Source: Microbotryum silenes-acaulis
Lineage: Eukaryota; Basidiomycota; Microbotryomycetes; Microbotryales; Microbotryaceae
Assembly (NCBI GenBank): GCA_003665825.1
Contig: QPFY01000013.1
Span: forward strand, 310,001 to 374,000
DNA length: 64,000 nt
Direction of reading: 5' to 3'
Below the pieces are notes generated by a model. The model worked only from the letters and a program-made list of their open reading frames with translations, made no database searches and was not told the origin of the DNA. Numbering within the stretch: position 1 is the stretch's first letter; the number at the start of each line of letters is the position of its first letter. The position numbers were made by a program, and so were the translations under genes. Positions 22,186 through 33,284 of the stretch are shown here, piece by piece.

Positions 22186-23010
22186 TCATTTCTTCCCCAA
22201 ATCAGGTATGACCTCCCCACTCGGAATTCCTTGCTCCGTTTGCGAAGACGCCGAGGACGATCGATCTTGGGCGGCAGCAATCTCCTCCGGGGTCATGTAC
22301 ACCTCCTTGGTGGCTTGCATCAGTTCGTACAGTTGGCCTAGTTGGTCCGCCGAGAGCTGGTGAGGTGGCAAGGGGCGTGGGGGGAAGTGGAACGGAACAA
22401 ATTTCCAAGCCCCCAAGTTGCCGAATGATGAGTGACGAGGGAGCGTATACGAGAATCGGCACGGGAAGGGAGGGCGTTGATTCAAGAAATCTCAGCTCTC
22501 AACTCCGCCCGAAAAAAGAAACCCAAACATGAAAGCCTCAGGGAACGTACCCTCTCAAACAACTCGGCATCCAACTTCTTACCCCACTTGTTCACACCTT
22601 CCCCTTCTGATTGCGCTCCTTCCCCTTGCTGCAACATCTGCTCATGATGATCGAGGTATTTTTTCCATTCGCTTAAAAAGCCGACGATGTGTAAGGGATT
22701 GTCCGTGGTACGGGTTCGACGAAATTCGGCCTGGGAAACGGGAGACGAACGAAGGATCGTGGTGTTGGTACCTTCCCAAACCCGCATCCAAAACATCGTC
22801 CGAACCTACCTTCACATATTCATCCCCCATCACCTTCAACTCGATCGGTAACACTTTTCGATGGACCCTCAATAACCTTCGATAGAGTGGCAGAGGGGGA
22901 AGAAGTTGTTCGGCCGCGCTGTCGAGCAGATCTGTTGTAGGGAGCGAGGTAAGAGGCGCTTTCGAGACGGAGGCGGCGAGACGGAGCAGAGAGGGACGGA
23001 GGAGGGACAT
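22186..23010 (-). CDS. SDH7: Succinate dehydrogenase assembly factor 3 (ACN9/Sdh7), mitochondrial
   Basis: An LYR-type assembly factor that protects the iron-sulfur subunit of complex II in the mitochondrial matrix. The ATG at 23010 starts an Arg/Ser-rich presequence (MSLLRPSLLRLAASVSKAP). The LYR motif follows in LPLYRRLLRVHRKVLP, then MGDEYVK. An intron from GTAGGTTCGG to the CCCAG near 22726 joins AEFRRTRTTDNPLHIVGFL, then SEWKKYLDHHEQM. A second intron joins ERV to LSADQLGQLYELMQATKEVY. All of these are diagnostic ACN9 blocks. The Gln/Glu/Ser tail is an ordinary disordered extension. It sits 310 bp upstream of the kinesin stop, on the same strand. Confidence 0.92.
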
Positions 23011-23320
23011 GGTGTAGAAGGGACTGGGTGGGGACAGAGGTGCGGAGGTGGGTGGAAGACGAGGGAGCAGCAGAGTCGCGAACGGCGTTTCGTCATCGGG
23101 CACTCGCTCCCTCGCGCACCGGCTGCGATCGCCGACTTCAGCCGATCGACTCGGTGGCCACTCCGAAGATTTGATGGATGAGACTTGCGCAAAGATGCAA
23201 AGAAAATTTACACAAAACATAATAACGAAGCCAAAAAACATATGAGATGGTAAAGAAAGGAGGGCATAAACCAAAAGCACCCTCTTTTCACAATATCCAG
23301 ATACGGAAGGGAGCAGGCCA
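23011..23320. other. Short intergenic region
   Basis: 310 bp serving as SDH7 promoter and kinesin 3' end. AT-rich around 23200-23250. No feature seen. Confidence 0.5.
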
Positions 23321-26300
23321 CTACGACTGCACGAACAGCATCGACACGCTCTTCTTGATCTGTTCCCTCCCCTCTTCGGAAAATTCCAGCTCGTCCAAAT
23401 CAAGGAACTCTTGCGGCGCGACGACCAATGGACTCGGCTCGTTCATGATGGGCAACATACCCGCCACGGACGGTCGTCCGGCGGCGTGGTTGACGAGGCC
23501 GATTGAGGAGCGCCGACGGCCAGAAATGACGTCGGCTTGTGTTGCTAGGTGTTGGAGGATGAAGCGCTCGAATTGGTTGACTCTCTGTGATGAGACGTTG
23601 CCGAAACAGGCGGAGCGCATTCAAGACCGTCAATCAAAGCGTAACCCTCCGAGGGTGTGTTGCTGCTCCCCGCCTCAACTCACTTTCTGTTCCTTCTTCA
23701 ACGCCTCCTCCAGAGCCTTGGCGTACGTCGCCCTCTTGTCCATCTCCCTCTTCATCTTCCATTCCAACCTCTTCAAATCCCCCTCCCCATCATCCCCATT
23801 CTTGACCACCACCAACAACTCTTGGTTCTCCTTCACCAACTCGGCGATCCGTGCATCTTTCGCTGAATCGTTGGCGGTCGTTCGTACGTGGTCCAAATGG
23901 GTTTGTTCGAGTTCGGAAATGCGAGACTTGAGGGACGAGTTGAGGTCTTTCAAGGAGGCTATTTCGTCTTGGGCTTCGAGGAGTCGTTCACCGAGGCATA
24001 ACTCTTCGGAATCGGAGGACTCGCCACCGTCGATTGAATGAAGGACTTTCATAGGTGACACCGGCCGGGGTGGAAGAAGCTGGGTGAGGGGGTCGGTTTC
24101 CGACGCGCGATCCTCAGTCTTTGATTTTAACTTTTGCAACGAACAAGTTGAAATCGACTCACACTTCGTCTCCGTTCCTCGACGTTGCCACTGTTCACGA
24201 ACAGCGAACGCAATTCCTCAATCTGCACTTCGAGACCCTTGACGCGTGCCGAAGACTTGTGATACTGTGGTCAGATGGGAGGATCACATCAGTAACGATT
24301 GCACCTCAAAGACCACACCACCAGACCCACTTTGCCACCTCCACCTTCTTCCTCTGAATGAGAAACATCGTCGTGCGAAGGAGTATTGGGGACCGAGGGT
24401 TGGGACATGGCGGCTTGGAGTTGGGCTTCGAGATGAGCGATCTGGGTGAAATGAATGATGGGGTTTGTGAGTACGAGGAGATTCTTTCCTTGGTGGAGCG
24501 TACATCAGAGACCTACATGAGAGCGGTACTTGTGAATAAGCGCTTTATCATCCATAACCTCGTTGACGACCGCCTTGAGCGTCACTTTCTTGACCCGTTG
24601 GGCAAACTGCACAGAAGCACCACGAGCGGGTTAGCACTTAGCAACCGTAGGACAAACAATGCTACCCTCAGCATGTAGAACCTACCCGAAGTGTCGATTT
24701 GGATTCCTCGATAGCCATGGGGGAAGGGTTCATGGTCGCAATCACGGCGACGCGGGCGTCACCAGACAAGGACGGTTGTAGGATTTGGGTCAACTTTGAA
24801 TCTCTAGGGGCATGCAATGAGAACTGAGTCAGCAGTCTGCGCTGAACAAAAACGATGGGGTTGATCACGTACCGATAAGGAACGTGTGGCCTGCATAGAC
24901 AGTAAAGATATTGAATACGTCAGCACCTCGTGAGCCCCGGGATAATTCCACGTCCTGACGAGACATACTTGATCTTCGATCCATCCGTCAACGACGCAAT
25001 AACCTTCTCCAGCGTCAGCAGACTCTTATTGATGAATGCACCCTCATTCCGGCGTTCCAGTTGACTCGTCGCTTGTTCACTACCTGCCAGATCGATCAAA
25101 CTGAGTCGACTCATGCGGACGCAGCCGTTCGAGCCGGGGGCTAGGCGAGGACCGTTGGGGGTTTTGGAGCGGAGGGGGGAGGCCGAGGGGGCGTAGGGGT
25201 CTTGGTCACGCGATTCAATGGTCTGGAAGAACGACAGTGTAGCGTTTCAGTCATGATGGCTCGTGATAGATGCGCTGAGTCCGTCCGGCTCACCATTTGG
25301 AACACGCTGTGGGACCGCGACGACCGTTCGTTGAAATCCGTCTGACCAGTATGACGATTCTTTTCTCCCCTCCGCAGCAAAGCAGCGACCTGAGCTTCAC
25401 CCGTCACGACCTCTTCACGCAGTGGATGGACGAAGAACCGTTTCTGTGGAATTGATTCACAATCAGCATCACTGCGCCGATGTAAGGACAAAGTGTATGA
25501 GCCCATACCTTCTCGTCCTGTCGCACTTTAAGTGGCCCCGTCTCGGGTGCGAGCAAGTCTTTGAGGGTCTCGTTGTAAATCTCGAGGTACGACGCGCGCA
25601 GCAAGAACTCTTGATCGGGGTGCTGTTGACAGGTTCATCCAAAAGCCAGCAAGTCAGATTCGACGTCGAAAGCTATGATTCGGTCGACCCACTCACATCA
25701 CGGATGTAGGCAAAGATGTCCGAAACTGCCTGCGGGATGATACCCGGGTTGGCGGCATTACCCGACAGAGTGAACGTCTTCCCCGATGCTGTTTGACCGT
25801 ACGCAAAGATGACGGCGTCAAAGCCTTCCATCGCGGCTCTGTCGACACATTACGAACTCGTCAGCTCCTCCGGTATGACCTCGACAGGACTCTGTACGAG
25901 GCGACGCTGACTGACAGTACGAGGTCTTTGCCTGCTTCGGCATAGACGCCTTCGTTTTCCGACCCCGTGACGATCGAGTCAAAGTTGTATTCCGGGCCAC
26001 CTGTTTTGAGCGACAGTTGCGCCCTCACCGCATCGACGTTCCACGCTTTCTCGTCCATGACCTCGCATGAAAGCGCGAGTTTGGCTGCGGGGGGTCGGAC
26101 CCTGTAGACGAGAAGAACCAAGCGTACGATTAGTAAAAATCATTAGGTTGAAATCCCGACAGTCGTGCGCTGAGCTTTCTCGCTTACCTAACACAGACGA
26201 GCACACTGTCCTGGATCTTGGACAACCTTTCCCTCGGCAAAGGCTCCGTTCTTGCCGATCCCACACCCATGCCCGACATGCCTCGACTGAGATCCTCGAT

Positions 26301-27008
26301 AGGAGAAGCGACGACTTGATTCCTCCCGATCCAATCCGAGTCCTTCATCAGTGTTCGAGCTGCCAAAGGTCGAGGAGTCGTATACACGGAAGGATTGGGG
26401 GAGACGGGCGTCGGAGCCGAAGGCGTGGTCATGGCTCGGTTGAAGCCGTGACTTGTTGGAGCTCGAGGTGTCGGGGCTTCAACGTGTTCTGTCCCGGGAA
26501 GGACGGCTTTGCGTCTCGGTGTGGCTGCGGCGGTGACTCGAGCTCGGATACGCATCGGTTCGGGGCTTGGAGCTCGATTCGCGAATTGGGGATGTGAGGA
26601 CGACGAACCACTCGCGACGGCCGAATGGTGGTGAGCTGCGCCCGACACCAGAGCGGAAGACGCGAGTGCCGACATGGACCGTTGATGGGTCAGGACTTTG
26701 CGAGGTGGAGATGCCATTGTCGTCGGTGAAGAGGCTTGTACGACAAACGAAGGCACGGCATTGATCTGCGAGCTCGGGGATAGGGGCGAGTGCATGCCCG
26801 CACTGGTGCCCGTGCTCGAACTACCTAGGCCCATCGTCATCGACTTGGACGGACGATGGTACGACGACGGTGTCGCAGGCGGTGTGATGGATCGATGCTT
26901 CTTGACCGGTACGAACGGGGATCGCGGTGCTGCATCGAGTGCTGCTGGCGTCTGCGGTCGCGCCGCGCCCGCCGCGTGTTGAGTGAACTGCACAAAGTGG
27001 TTCTGCAT
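23321..27008 (-). CDS. Kinesin motor protein with long N-terminal extension (Kip2/kinesin-7-like)
   Basis: An ATP-driven microtubule motor. The first ~270 residues (ATG at 27008) are a disordered Ser/Thr/Pro/Ala-rich, basic extension with many SP/TP sites ([33 protein letters not shown]). The motor domain follows: [29 protein letters not shown] (P-loop), [31 protein letters not shown] (switch I), [11 protein letters not shown] (switch II), [52 protein letters not shown]. Then come coiled-coil segments ([55 protein letters not shown]). A motor preceded by a long basic extension and followed by a short coil suits the Kip2/CENP-E (kinesin-7) group, but the subfamily is inferred. About nine introns interrupt it. 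Confidence 0.9.
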
Positions 27009-27701
27009 CCTCGTCTCTCGCTATTGGTGCGTAGAGTTGGGAGTAGACTTGAGTTCCGATATATACGCTTTGTCACCTGGGTCGTGTACGTGATCGACAA
27101 GATGAGGTGCTCTCAGACTGAGCAACGCCGCGAGAAGGTGAACCAGCCGGCGCGGCCAGGCACCGCGTCAAGGCGGGGTGGCCAAGTGGTGATCGAATTG
27201 CCCTTAGGACGCGGCTTGTATGCGCTAATGCACAGCACCCTAGCACGGCGCCATTATAAGCAAATACGATAATATCAGACAAGTTCAGATACAGACAGTG
27301 ACAAGATGACAACCCAGATTTATCCGCAGCAATCCCATTCGAGATAGCCACGAGCTAGGAACATCTCACGAAAGCAGCCGGCGCGCAGCGAGACCGACCC
27401 CTGAATCACCTGAAAGCTGCCCTCATAGGCTTGCATGCCTGGGTCGCGCCATCCAGTCGCGCAATGAAGCGCAGAGAGAGATCATTTGGCTACAGATTCA
27501 TCGTTCCAAAACATCAATAAACATAATTGTCCATCCATACGTCAAACTTAAGCACGGGCCAATCGGACCAAAACCGACACAGACTATACAAAATGGCCGG
27601 CGACACAACTGAATACTGAATTAATAATAAGAATGGTAACGGAAAAAAAAAGTGATTGTCGTTATTCGTAAACGTCGTCTGAAACATGGGTCGATCACTA
27701 A
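27009..27701. other. Intergenic, kinesin promoter side
   Basis: 693 bp between the kinesin start and the stop of the arrestin-like gene, both on the minus strand. AT-rich near 27500-27660, probably the 3' end of the upstream gene. No other gene seen. Confidence 0.5.
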
Positions 27702-30352
27702 TCAGATCTTGGAGCCTCGTCGCAAGAAACCCCAACGACCACTCGATTCCTTGTCGTCGCCATCCTCGCTCGTACGACCGAAAATGCCAAAACCGGAACT
27801 GCTCTTGCGACGGCCATGATCGCCGGCGACGGTGGCGGGGCCCGTCGTTCGACCCGAGTTCGAAGAGGAGCGAGTCATTCCCAACTGCGGCTGCTGCTGC
27901 GGTGGGGTCACTATGGCTCGCTTCTCGAGGGGAGAGACGTCCGTCGTCCAGGGTGCAATGACCTTGCGCGTCTCCTTGTCGAGAGTGTACGCATGTAAAT
28001 GGTTTACTTGCGTGGGGATGAGAGAGAAGGAGTTGAAATCGACCATTGAAGCAGGCGCGGCCCTCTTGTCCTCGATGTCGCTCATCGTCGAACTCGACCT
28101 CGACAAGGATGGCGCGCGAAGTTCGTCACTTAAGATGTCTTGGTCCATCCATTCGTCGGGCAGGAGATCAGGAGAGCCTTGACGAGGGTAGAGGGATAGA
28201 GACGGAAGCGCGTCGGGGGAGAGAAGCTGACAGCTCGACGTCGCGAGGGGTGGCGCTGACTGCTCGCGAGAGAAGCGTGAGCTTGAAGCACTCGACAGAC
28301 TCGTGGTCGTCGAACGCGAAGAGAGCTGGCCGGCTGATCGGGGTCGTTTCGTGGCCGAGTACGGTGCAGGGGAGCGAGCTGATCTCCGCGACTGGTGGCG
28401 GGTGGCGGGAGAGGTAGGGCATACAATCGAGGCCGTCGGAGTGCTCGTGGTAATGGGGTCGAGCGATGCCATATGGGCGGGGCGCGTCGCGAGGGGGAAG
28501 AGGCCGTGGCGCGGTTGGCCAAGAGGGTTAGGCAAGGGTGATTGTTGCAGACGGGGCTGCGGACGAGATGCCACAGAGGCTATGAACGGGGTCTTTTTTG
28601 CGGGCGTAGGGGTTGAGAGGGCCTCGAAGAAGGGGCTGTCGGCGGTCGGCGGCCCGACAAAGCTCGCCTTGGCCGACTTGATCGGGCCTCGGTTGAGCAT
28701 CTCGAATTGGCCAGATCGCTGGCGAGCGGCGATTTGATCGCCGTCGTTGGATCGACTCGAAGTCTTGTCAGTGCTAGTGGGGCGGGTAGTATCGACGATG
28801 AGGTGGAAGTTTTGCGATCGGCGGGCACCAAGTGTCGCAGAGCTTTCGAGAGGCGGCGTCGCAAGTTGCTGTGCGTTGAACGACGCCTTCGCCGGTTCAC
28901 TGGGCATCTTCGCGTGCTGAATGCTGCTATCGGTGATGTGCTGAAGGGCTTGATCAAGTGCCGAAGCCGAGCAGCCTGCGAAGCGAACCACTCTAGGCGC
29001 GAGCTCGATTATTTCATTCGCACCAGTGCGACCTCGTAAGAAGAGCTACGGAAAGCAAAATGGTTGAGGAGTCAGACGCGAAGAATTGCAAGGCGAGGCA
29101 TTGCGGCTAAACTGACCCTGGCAGAGATGGTGAACGCAATCTGAGCAATGTTGGTGCGCATCGTTTCGCCGACAGAGTACCGATATAAGGAAGCCGAACC
29201 AGGGGTTTGCGCCACTACTCGGTGCTCTTCGTCGAACGAAGGGTTGTCAAAGTCGATCGCCATCAGGTTCGTCAAGACACTGTTCTTTCCCTTGGGAGGC
29301 GGGCTCAACATCGGCGTGACTGTGTCCGCGACCGAGGCGATGGCAAAGTATGACGAAGCGTCCATCGACTGGGTCGAGTAAACGGGCGAAGGCAAAGGTG
29401 AGATGCTAACCGCACTGGAGCGGCGACCTTGAGAGCTGCCACGTCGAAATACCGACGAGATACCTCGTAGAGGCTGACGGCTGGGCTCATCGGCGAGAGC
29501 GGCGTCCGAGGCGTCGGGGGGAGGTTGCATCTCATCGCTGTCTGAACCTGTGGAGGAACGCATCGTGCAGTCGACCGTCATGTGTCGATCGAGGGAGAAT
29601 TGGACCTTTTTGACTTGAAGTCGTGTGTCGTTAGTGTGAAAGAACAGGGAGAACGCGATCTGGTCGGACTGCAGTACCGAGGCGGTCGGAGACCGAATCG
29701 TGAATTCGAGAGCGGCGGGCGCTCCGAGCGTTGTCGTCGAATCCCACGTGACGGGAGGCAAAGGTGACGACATGGGCGAAGGGTAGCGCACTAGAGGAAT
29801 TTGGTGAGATATGATGCGTGAATCCCCAAGCATGGCCATGGGCTTGTGGTTGATGACTGCAGCGCAAGCAGCGACAACCAAAGAGTCAGCCACGGAAACA
29901 TACGGTCTAATAGGTAGCCAGGCCGGATCGGGCTCACCTCCTTCAATCTGCCACCAGACACGATAGCTCTTGAAGGTGCATGTCGAGACGCCCGAGTTTT
30001 CAGAGGGGATGACGAGTCTGAAGGGGCTGGAAAAGTCGCCGAGTGGGGCCCAGGCGCCAACTTGGTCCGAGCTCGAACTCGGCGCTCGCGAAGCGGCGGC
30101 GGTCCACACCTCGCACTCCTTCTCGTACAAGACATGCGTCTTCTTCATGCCCTTTCTTCGCGTTGGGGAGAGTTCAGTCTCGTAGCATCTTATGCGGACA
30201 ACGATGCTCGAGGCTTTGATCGGTTTGCGATCTTCCTCGATCAAGGTTTTGACGGTGCCTTCGAGGACGACCGGAGCGAGACCAAGGTACCCGGAGTGAG
30301 GGTAGAAGCGAGCGCTGTTTCCTCTGTGGGGCGTCAGGGTGATGGCGACCAT
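27702..30352 (-). CDS. Arrestin-fold protein (alpha-arrestin-like) with long disordered tail
   Basis: The ATG at 30352 opens an exon with GYLGLAPVVLEGTVKTLIEE and then ASSIVVRIRCYETE, ending in SYRVWWQIEG before an intron near 29938. The next exon gives INHKPMAMLGDSRIISHQIP. Later comes QVKKVQFSLDRHMTV and finally TNIAQIAFTISAR before a second or third intron. The beta-strand pattern (gxVxLxL..rcYE; sYrvxWxlE) is that of arrestin N- and C-domains, as in fungal adaptors that recruit Rsp5-type ubiquitin ligases to membrane proteins. The last ~430 residues are Ser/Thr/Pro-rich and disordered, with repeated SP sites. No clear PPxY motif is visible, so the ligase link is not supported here and the exact subfamily is open. 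Confidence 0.65.
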
Positions 30353-32717
30353 GGTGACTTGCCTCGCTTACGCCGTTGCCGATCGGCGAGCGCGCGATCG
30401 AATGCGGCGACGGCGTAGCGCCAGGGGTTCGAGTCCAATTGACGCGAGGCGGGCTATGACGTTGGCGGTCACTTTGGCGTCCGGGGTGATGAAGAGCAAC
30501 GATATGGTTGATAACGATCAATTCGGTGGACACGAGTTCAAGTGAATGCGATGGCTCAACGATCGCGACGGAGTTGTGCACGGAATCGCACTGGCGAAAT
30601 GAGGTTTCGAGTCGCGAGTTGAACGAATTGATTCGGAAACGACGCTCGCGCGCGGGCAGCGGGCCTAGGCGTTCGCGGCGGATCCCGACCAACGTTGATG
30701 ACGACGACTGTCGTAATTACGCAAGGCTGCAGTCAAGGCCGACGGGGACACCAGAGAGATGCAAAACCAAATCGGGGAGGCTCCAGCTAATTCGGAGACG
30801 GTAGGAGTGGACGTCGTCGAAGTAGCTGCTACAGTTCGGGAGCTGGAGCTCAGCGGGCTGGAGTGCGATGCGGCGCGATTGAGGCTCGAGCGTCGAGGCG
30901 CGCTAAGACCAGCCAATCAAACCGGAAGCGAGCGGCGGGGGGACTAGAGACGGTTCTGGCCTTGGACAGCGGGCGTAAAGCTCAGCGACACGATACCGAA
31001 TCAAACGCCCCTGCAGCAGTCACCAGAACGTCGAGTGGCCAGCGGATGCGAGTGAAAGGGAAGCCGGAGAGGAGGCTAGGCGGCACCCAAAGGTTTCAGC
31101 AGAACATTGGCCTTTGTGATGCGATCCACTAGACTAGGGGCAGCCTCAGCTGACCACGTCAACTTTTGCAGACACTAGCCTGGATCTTGCACGGGGCCTG
31201 GGAGGCCCGGGGGAGGGGCTTCAAGGTTTGGCCCTGGGCGCCCGAGTTGAGATTCCGTAATGCACTAATTCGACGCTAGTGCGCTCGATCGCAAACGCGC
31301 GCCGGGCGGCGAGGCAGGGATCACAACTCACTGCTAACGAAACTAGGCCAAATTCAAAGGACAGGTCCAATCTAGATCCAAAGCTGATCCCCCGAACCCC
31401 CGCACTGCATCAGGCTCGGGTCATGGGCGGTCGGTGCGAACTGATCTGCGCTCGGCGGGCCTCGGGCAGTACACCTCCTGCATTACTGAGCTAGGAAAAA
31501 GCCCATGTCGTGGATCGCAGCCAGGATTGGCCTGTAGATCGGTGCATACATGGTGTTCAGGTGATGTGGTAGCCACTAAAATACCCAAAATATGCCTAGG
31601 TGGATCACGGGAACGGGATTTTACTGCACGGCCTGGCATAAAAGAACAAACAATCGGAGCCTCCTTTAATAAAGCCGGCAATACCGATGAACCTGACTTT
31701 GAGGTCTCGAGTAATTTGTGCAGCTTCTCTTGCAGCCTTGGGTGTTTCAGGTGTGTGTAGAACAGTTGATCACCCTATTGTGAGCCTACATAGATGGTCG
31801 AGAGGTCCCTGGTGTGACACCAGAGGCCATGTACCCAAGGGACTGGTCTACGCAGGGGCTGTAGCTTTTCGTGCGCAGTAATCAGCGCGCTCGAGAGATC
31901 GAATCGCCGACGCCTCCCTTCGAACAATTGCCCTTGTAAGAGCACCGCCATCCCATCACTTTACTACTCATGTGCTTTCGTCACCACCATGAGAGCCTCA
32001 AACACGTCGAGTAGGATTGTAGCCGCCGAGCGGATGCACCGAGTAAAGGATGCGAATTCGTTTCCTACTTGTCAGCTGGCAAGATCTACGATCTGAAAAT
32101 CTCGATCCGTCTGACCGCGGCCGCTTCCATATTTAGGATCGTGTCGAATTTCAGCATCAGCGATTAAGATTCCCGACTCCCGACGCAACTCCCCCTGCAA
32201 ACTGTCTGTCGAAACCAGTTCATGAGACTCTTCGCCAGAGCAGCAGCTGGAAGGGCCGGGTTCTCGTCTGCATTCACCAGAGCTCTTTTCAGCAAAATCG
32301 GATGCAAATGATGGACGGTTTTAGAAACGCAGATGCTGAAGTTTTTTCAAGTAAAGTTTGTCACGCAGTTTCAGTAACTGCGACACCTGTACCCACCCAA
32401 GTGAGGTCGAGTTTATGGTTAGGCAAGTACAGCCTCTTTTTTTGCGCTCTCACATGACATGCCGAAGAGCACGAAACACCAGCCGAGTTTGCTCGAAGGA
32501 GGTGGGGCGTCGTCGACGTCAAGCCAGCCGCAGCCGCTTGGCCGCTTCCCTAGCATCTTCTTCGGGCGAAGCCCGGAACCCACTAGCTGGTTGACCACCA
32601 CCTTGACCAATCTGACCCGTCTCGCCTAAAAGAGGACCCGGTCTCTGTAGGAGGCTCTTCGCTTTCCGAGGGGCAAACTACTACTAGTAACTAAACTCTA
32701 AACGCTCGCGGCAAGTC
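30353..32717. other. 2.4 kb gene-free interval left of the mobile-element island
   Basis: I see no gene with continuous conserved coding. Open frames are short and of mixed composition. A 15-bp hyphenated palindrome CTGGTGTGACACCAG lies at 31809-31823. A B-box-like GGTTCGAGTCC at 30425 lacks tRNA stems. The interval may contain old, unrecognisable transposon remnants. Confidence 0.5.
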
Positions 32718-32722
32718 AATTC
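32718..32722. repeat. Target-site duplication AATTC, left of the copia element
   Basis: Matches AATTC at 38627-38631 exactly. A 5-bp duplication is the normal footprint of Ty1/copia integration. Confidence 0.85.
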
Positions 32723-32888
32723 TATTGAAACTGAACAGCGATGTGCTAACGAGTTGGCGGCAGGGACGAGCCAATGAGTTCGTAATCAAGTGAAGAAGAG
32801 GAAGCAAAGACGCGAATAGCGCGCGCGACTAATACAAAGTGGAGACGCACGTAGTGCGGAGTTGAGGCAAGAGTAATTTACTTCAACA
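32723..32888 (-). repeat. 3' LTR of the copia element
   Basis: 166 bp. In element orientation it starts TGTTGAAGTAAATTACTC and ends CAGTTTCAATA. The ends form the short inverted repeat TGTTGAA...TTCAATA. The pol stop codon (TAA at 32878-32880) lies inside it. Confidence 0.9.
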
Positions 32889-32897
32889 CCCCCCCTT
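32889..32897 (-). other. Polypurine tract
   Basis: AAGGGGGGG on the minus strand directly abuts the 3' LTR, as expected for the plus-strand DNA primer. It also encodes two glycines of pol. Confidence 0.8.
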
Positions 32898-33083
32898 GCT
32901 CTTGGCCTGAAATTCGCCGAAGGCCAATAGCGTCGCAATGACGCTGGAAAATCACTCGAGGCAGCGGCTTGGTGAAGATATCGGCCACCATGTCATGGGT
33001 AGGGATGTAGGTGACCGAGATCTCTCCATTCCGAACATGCTCCCGAACGAAGTGCTCCAACATGCGAAGGTGTTTGGTGCGAG

Positions 33084-33284
33084 CTGAAAGGCACGAGATT
33101 GCTCTCAAGCCTCACTGATTCCGAATCCAAACAGAAAGGATCAAACGGTGTAATTCGCAGGCGAAGAAAGACTACCAAAAGGACTAAGGTCAAGAGGTGC
33201 CCGTGGCGCCGCGCGCAAGTAAAGCTTAGGCCGCTGAGGTTGGCTTGAGTTGTCGTGAGGCGTAAGCGGAGCGGCGCCTTACAC
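33084..33284 (-). other. 201-nt in-frame interruption of RNase H: intron or small insertion
   Basis: On the minus strand it begins GTGTAAGG and ends TGCCTTTCAG, so it fits a GT-AG intron whose removal keeps the frame (FHA-P-RTKHLRM, one extra residue relative to the expected motif). The same segment can be read as an insertion, because CGAGC occurs at both borders (33080-33084 and 33284-33288). Unspliced, it introduces a stop at 33226-33228. Confidence 0.6.

Noticed and set aside
30395..30450. GGTTCGAGTCC, a good tRNA B-box
   Set aside because: The T-stem does not pair (only three of five positions) and no A-box or acceptor stem fits around it.
31434..31760. 108-codon plus-strand open frame as a gene
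   Set aside because: No motif, no intron structure, and composition unlike neighbouring genes.
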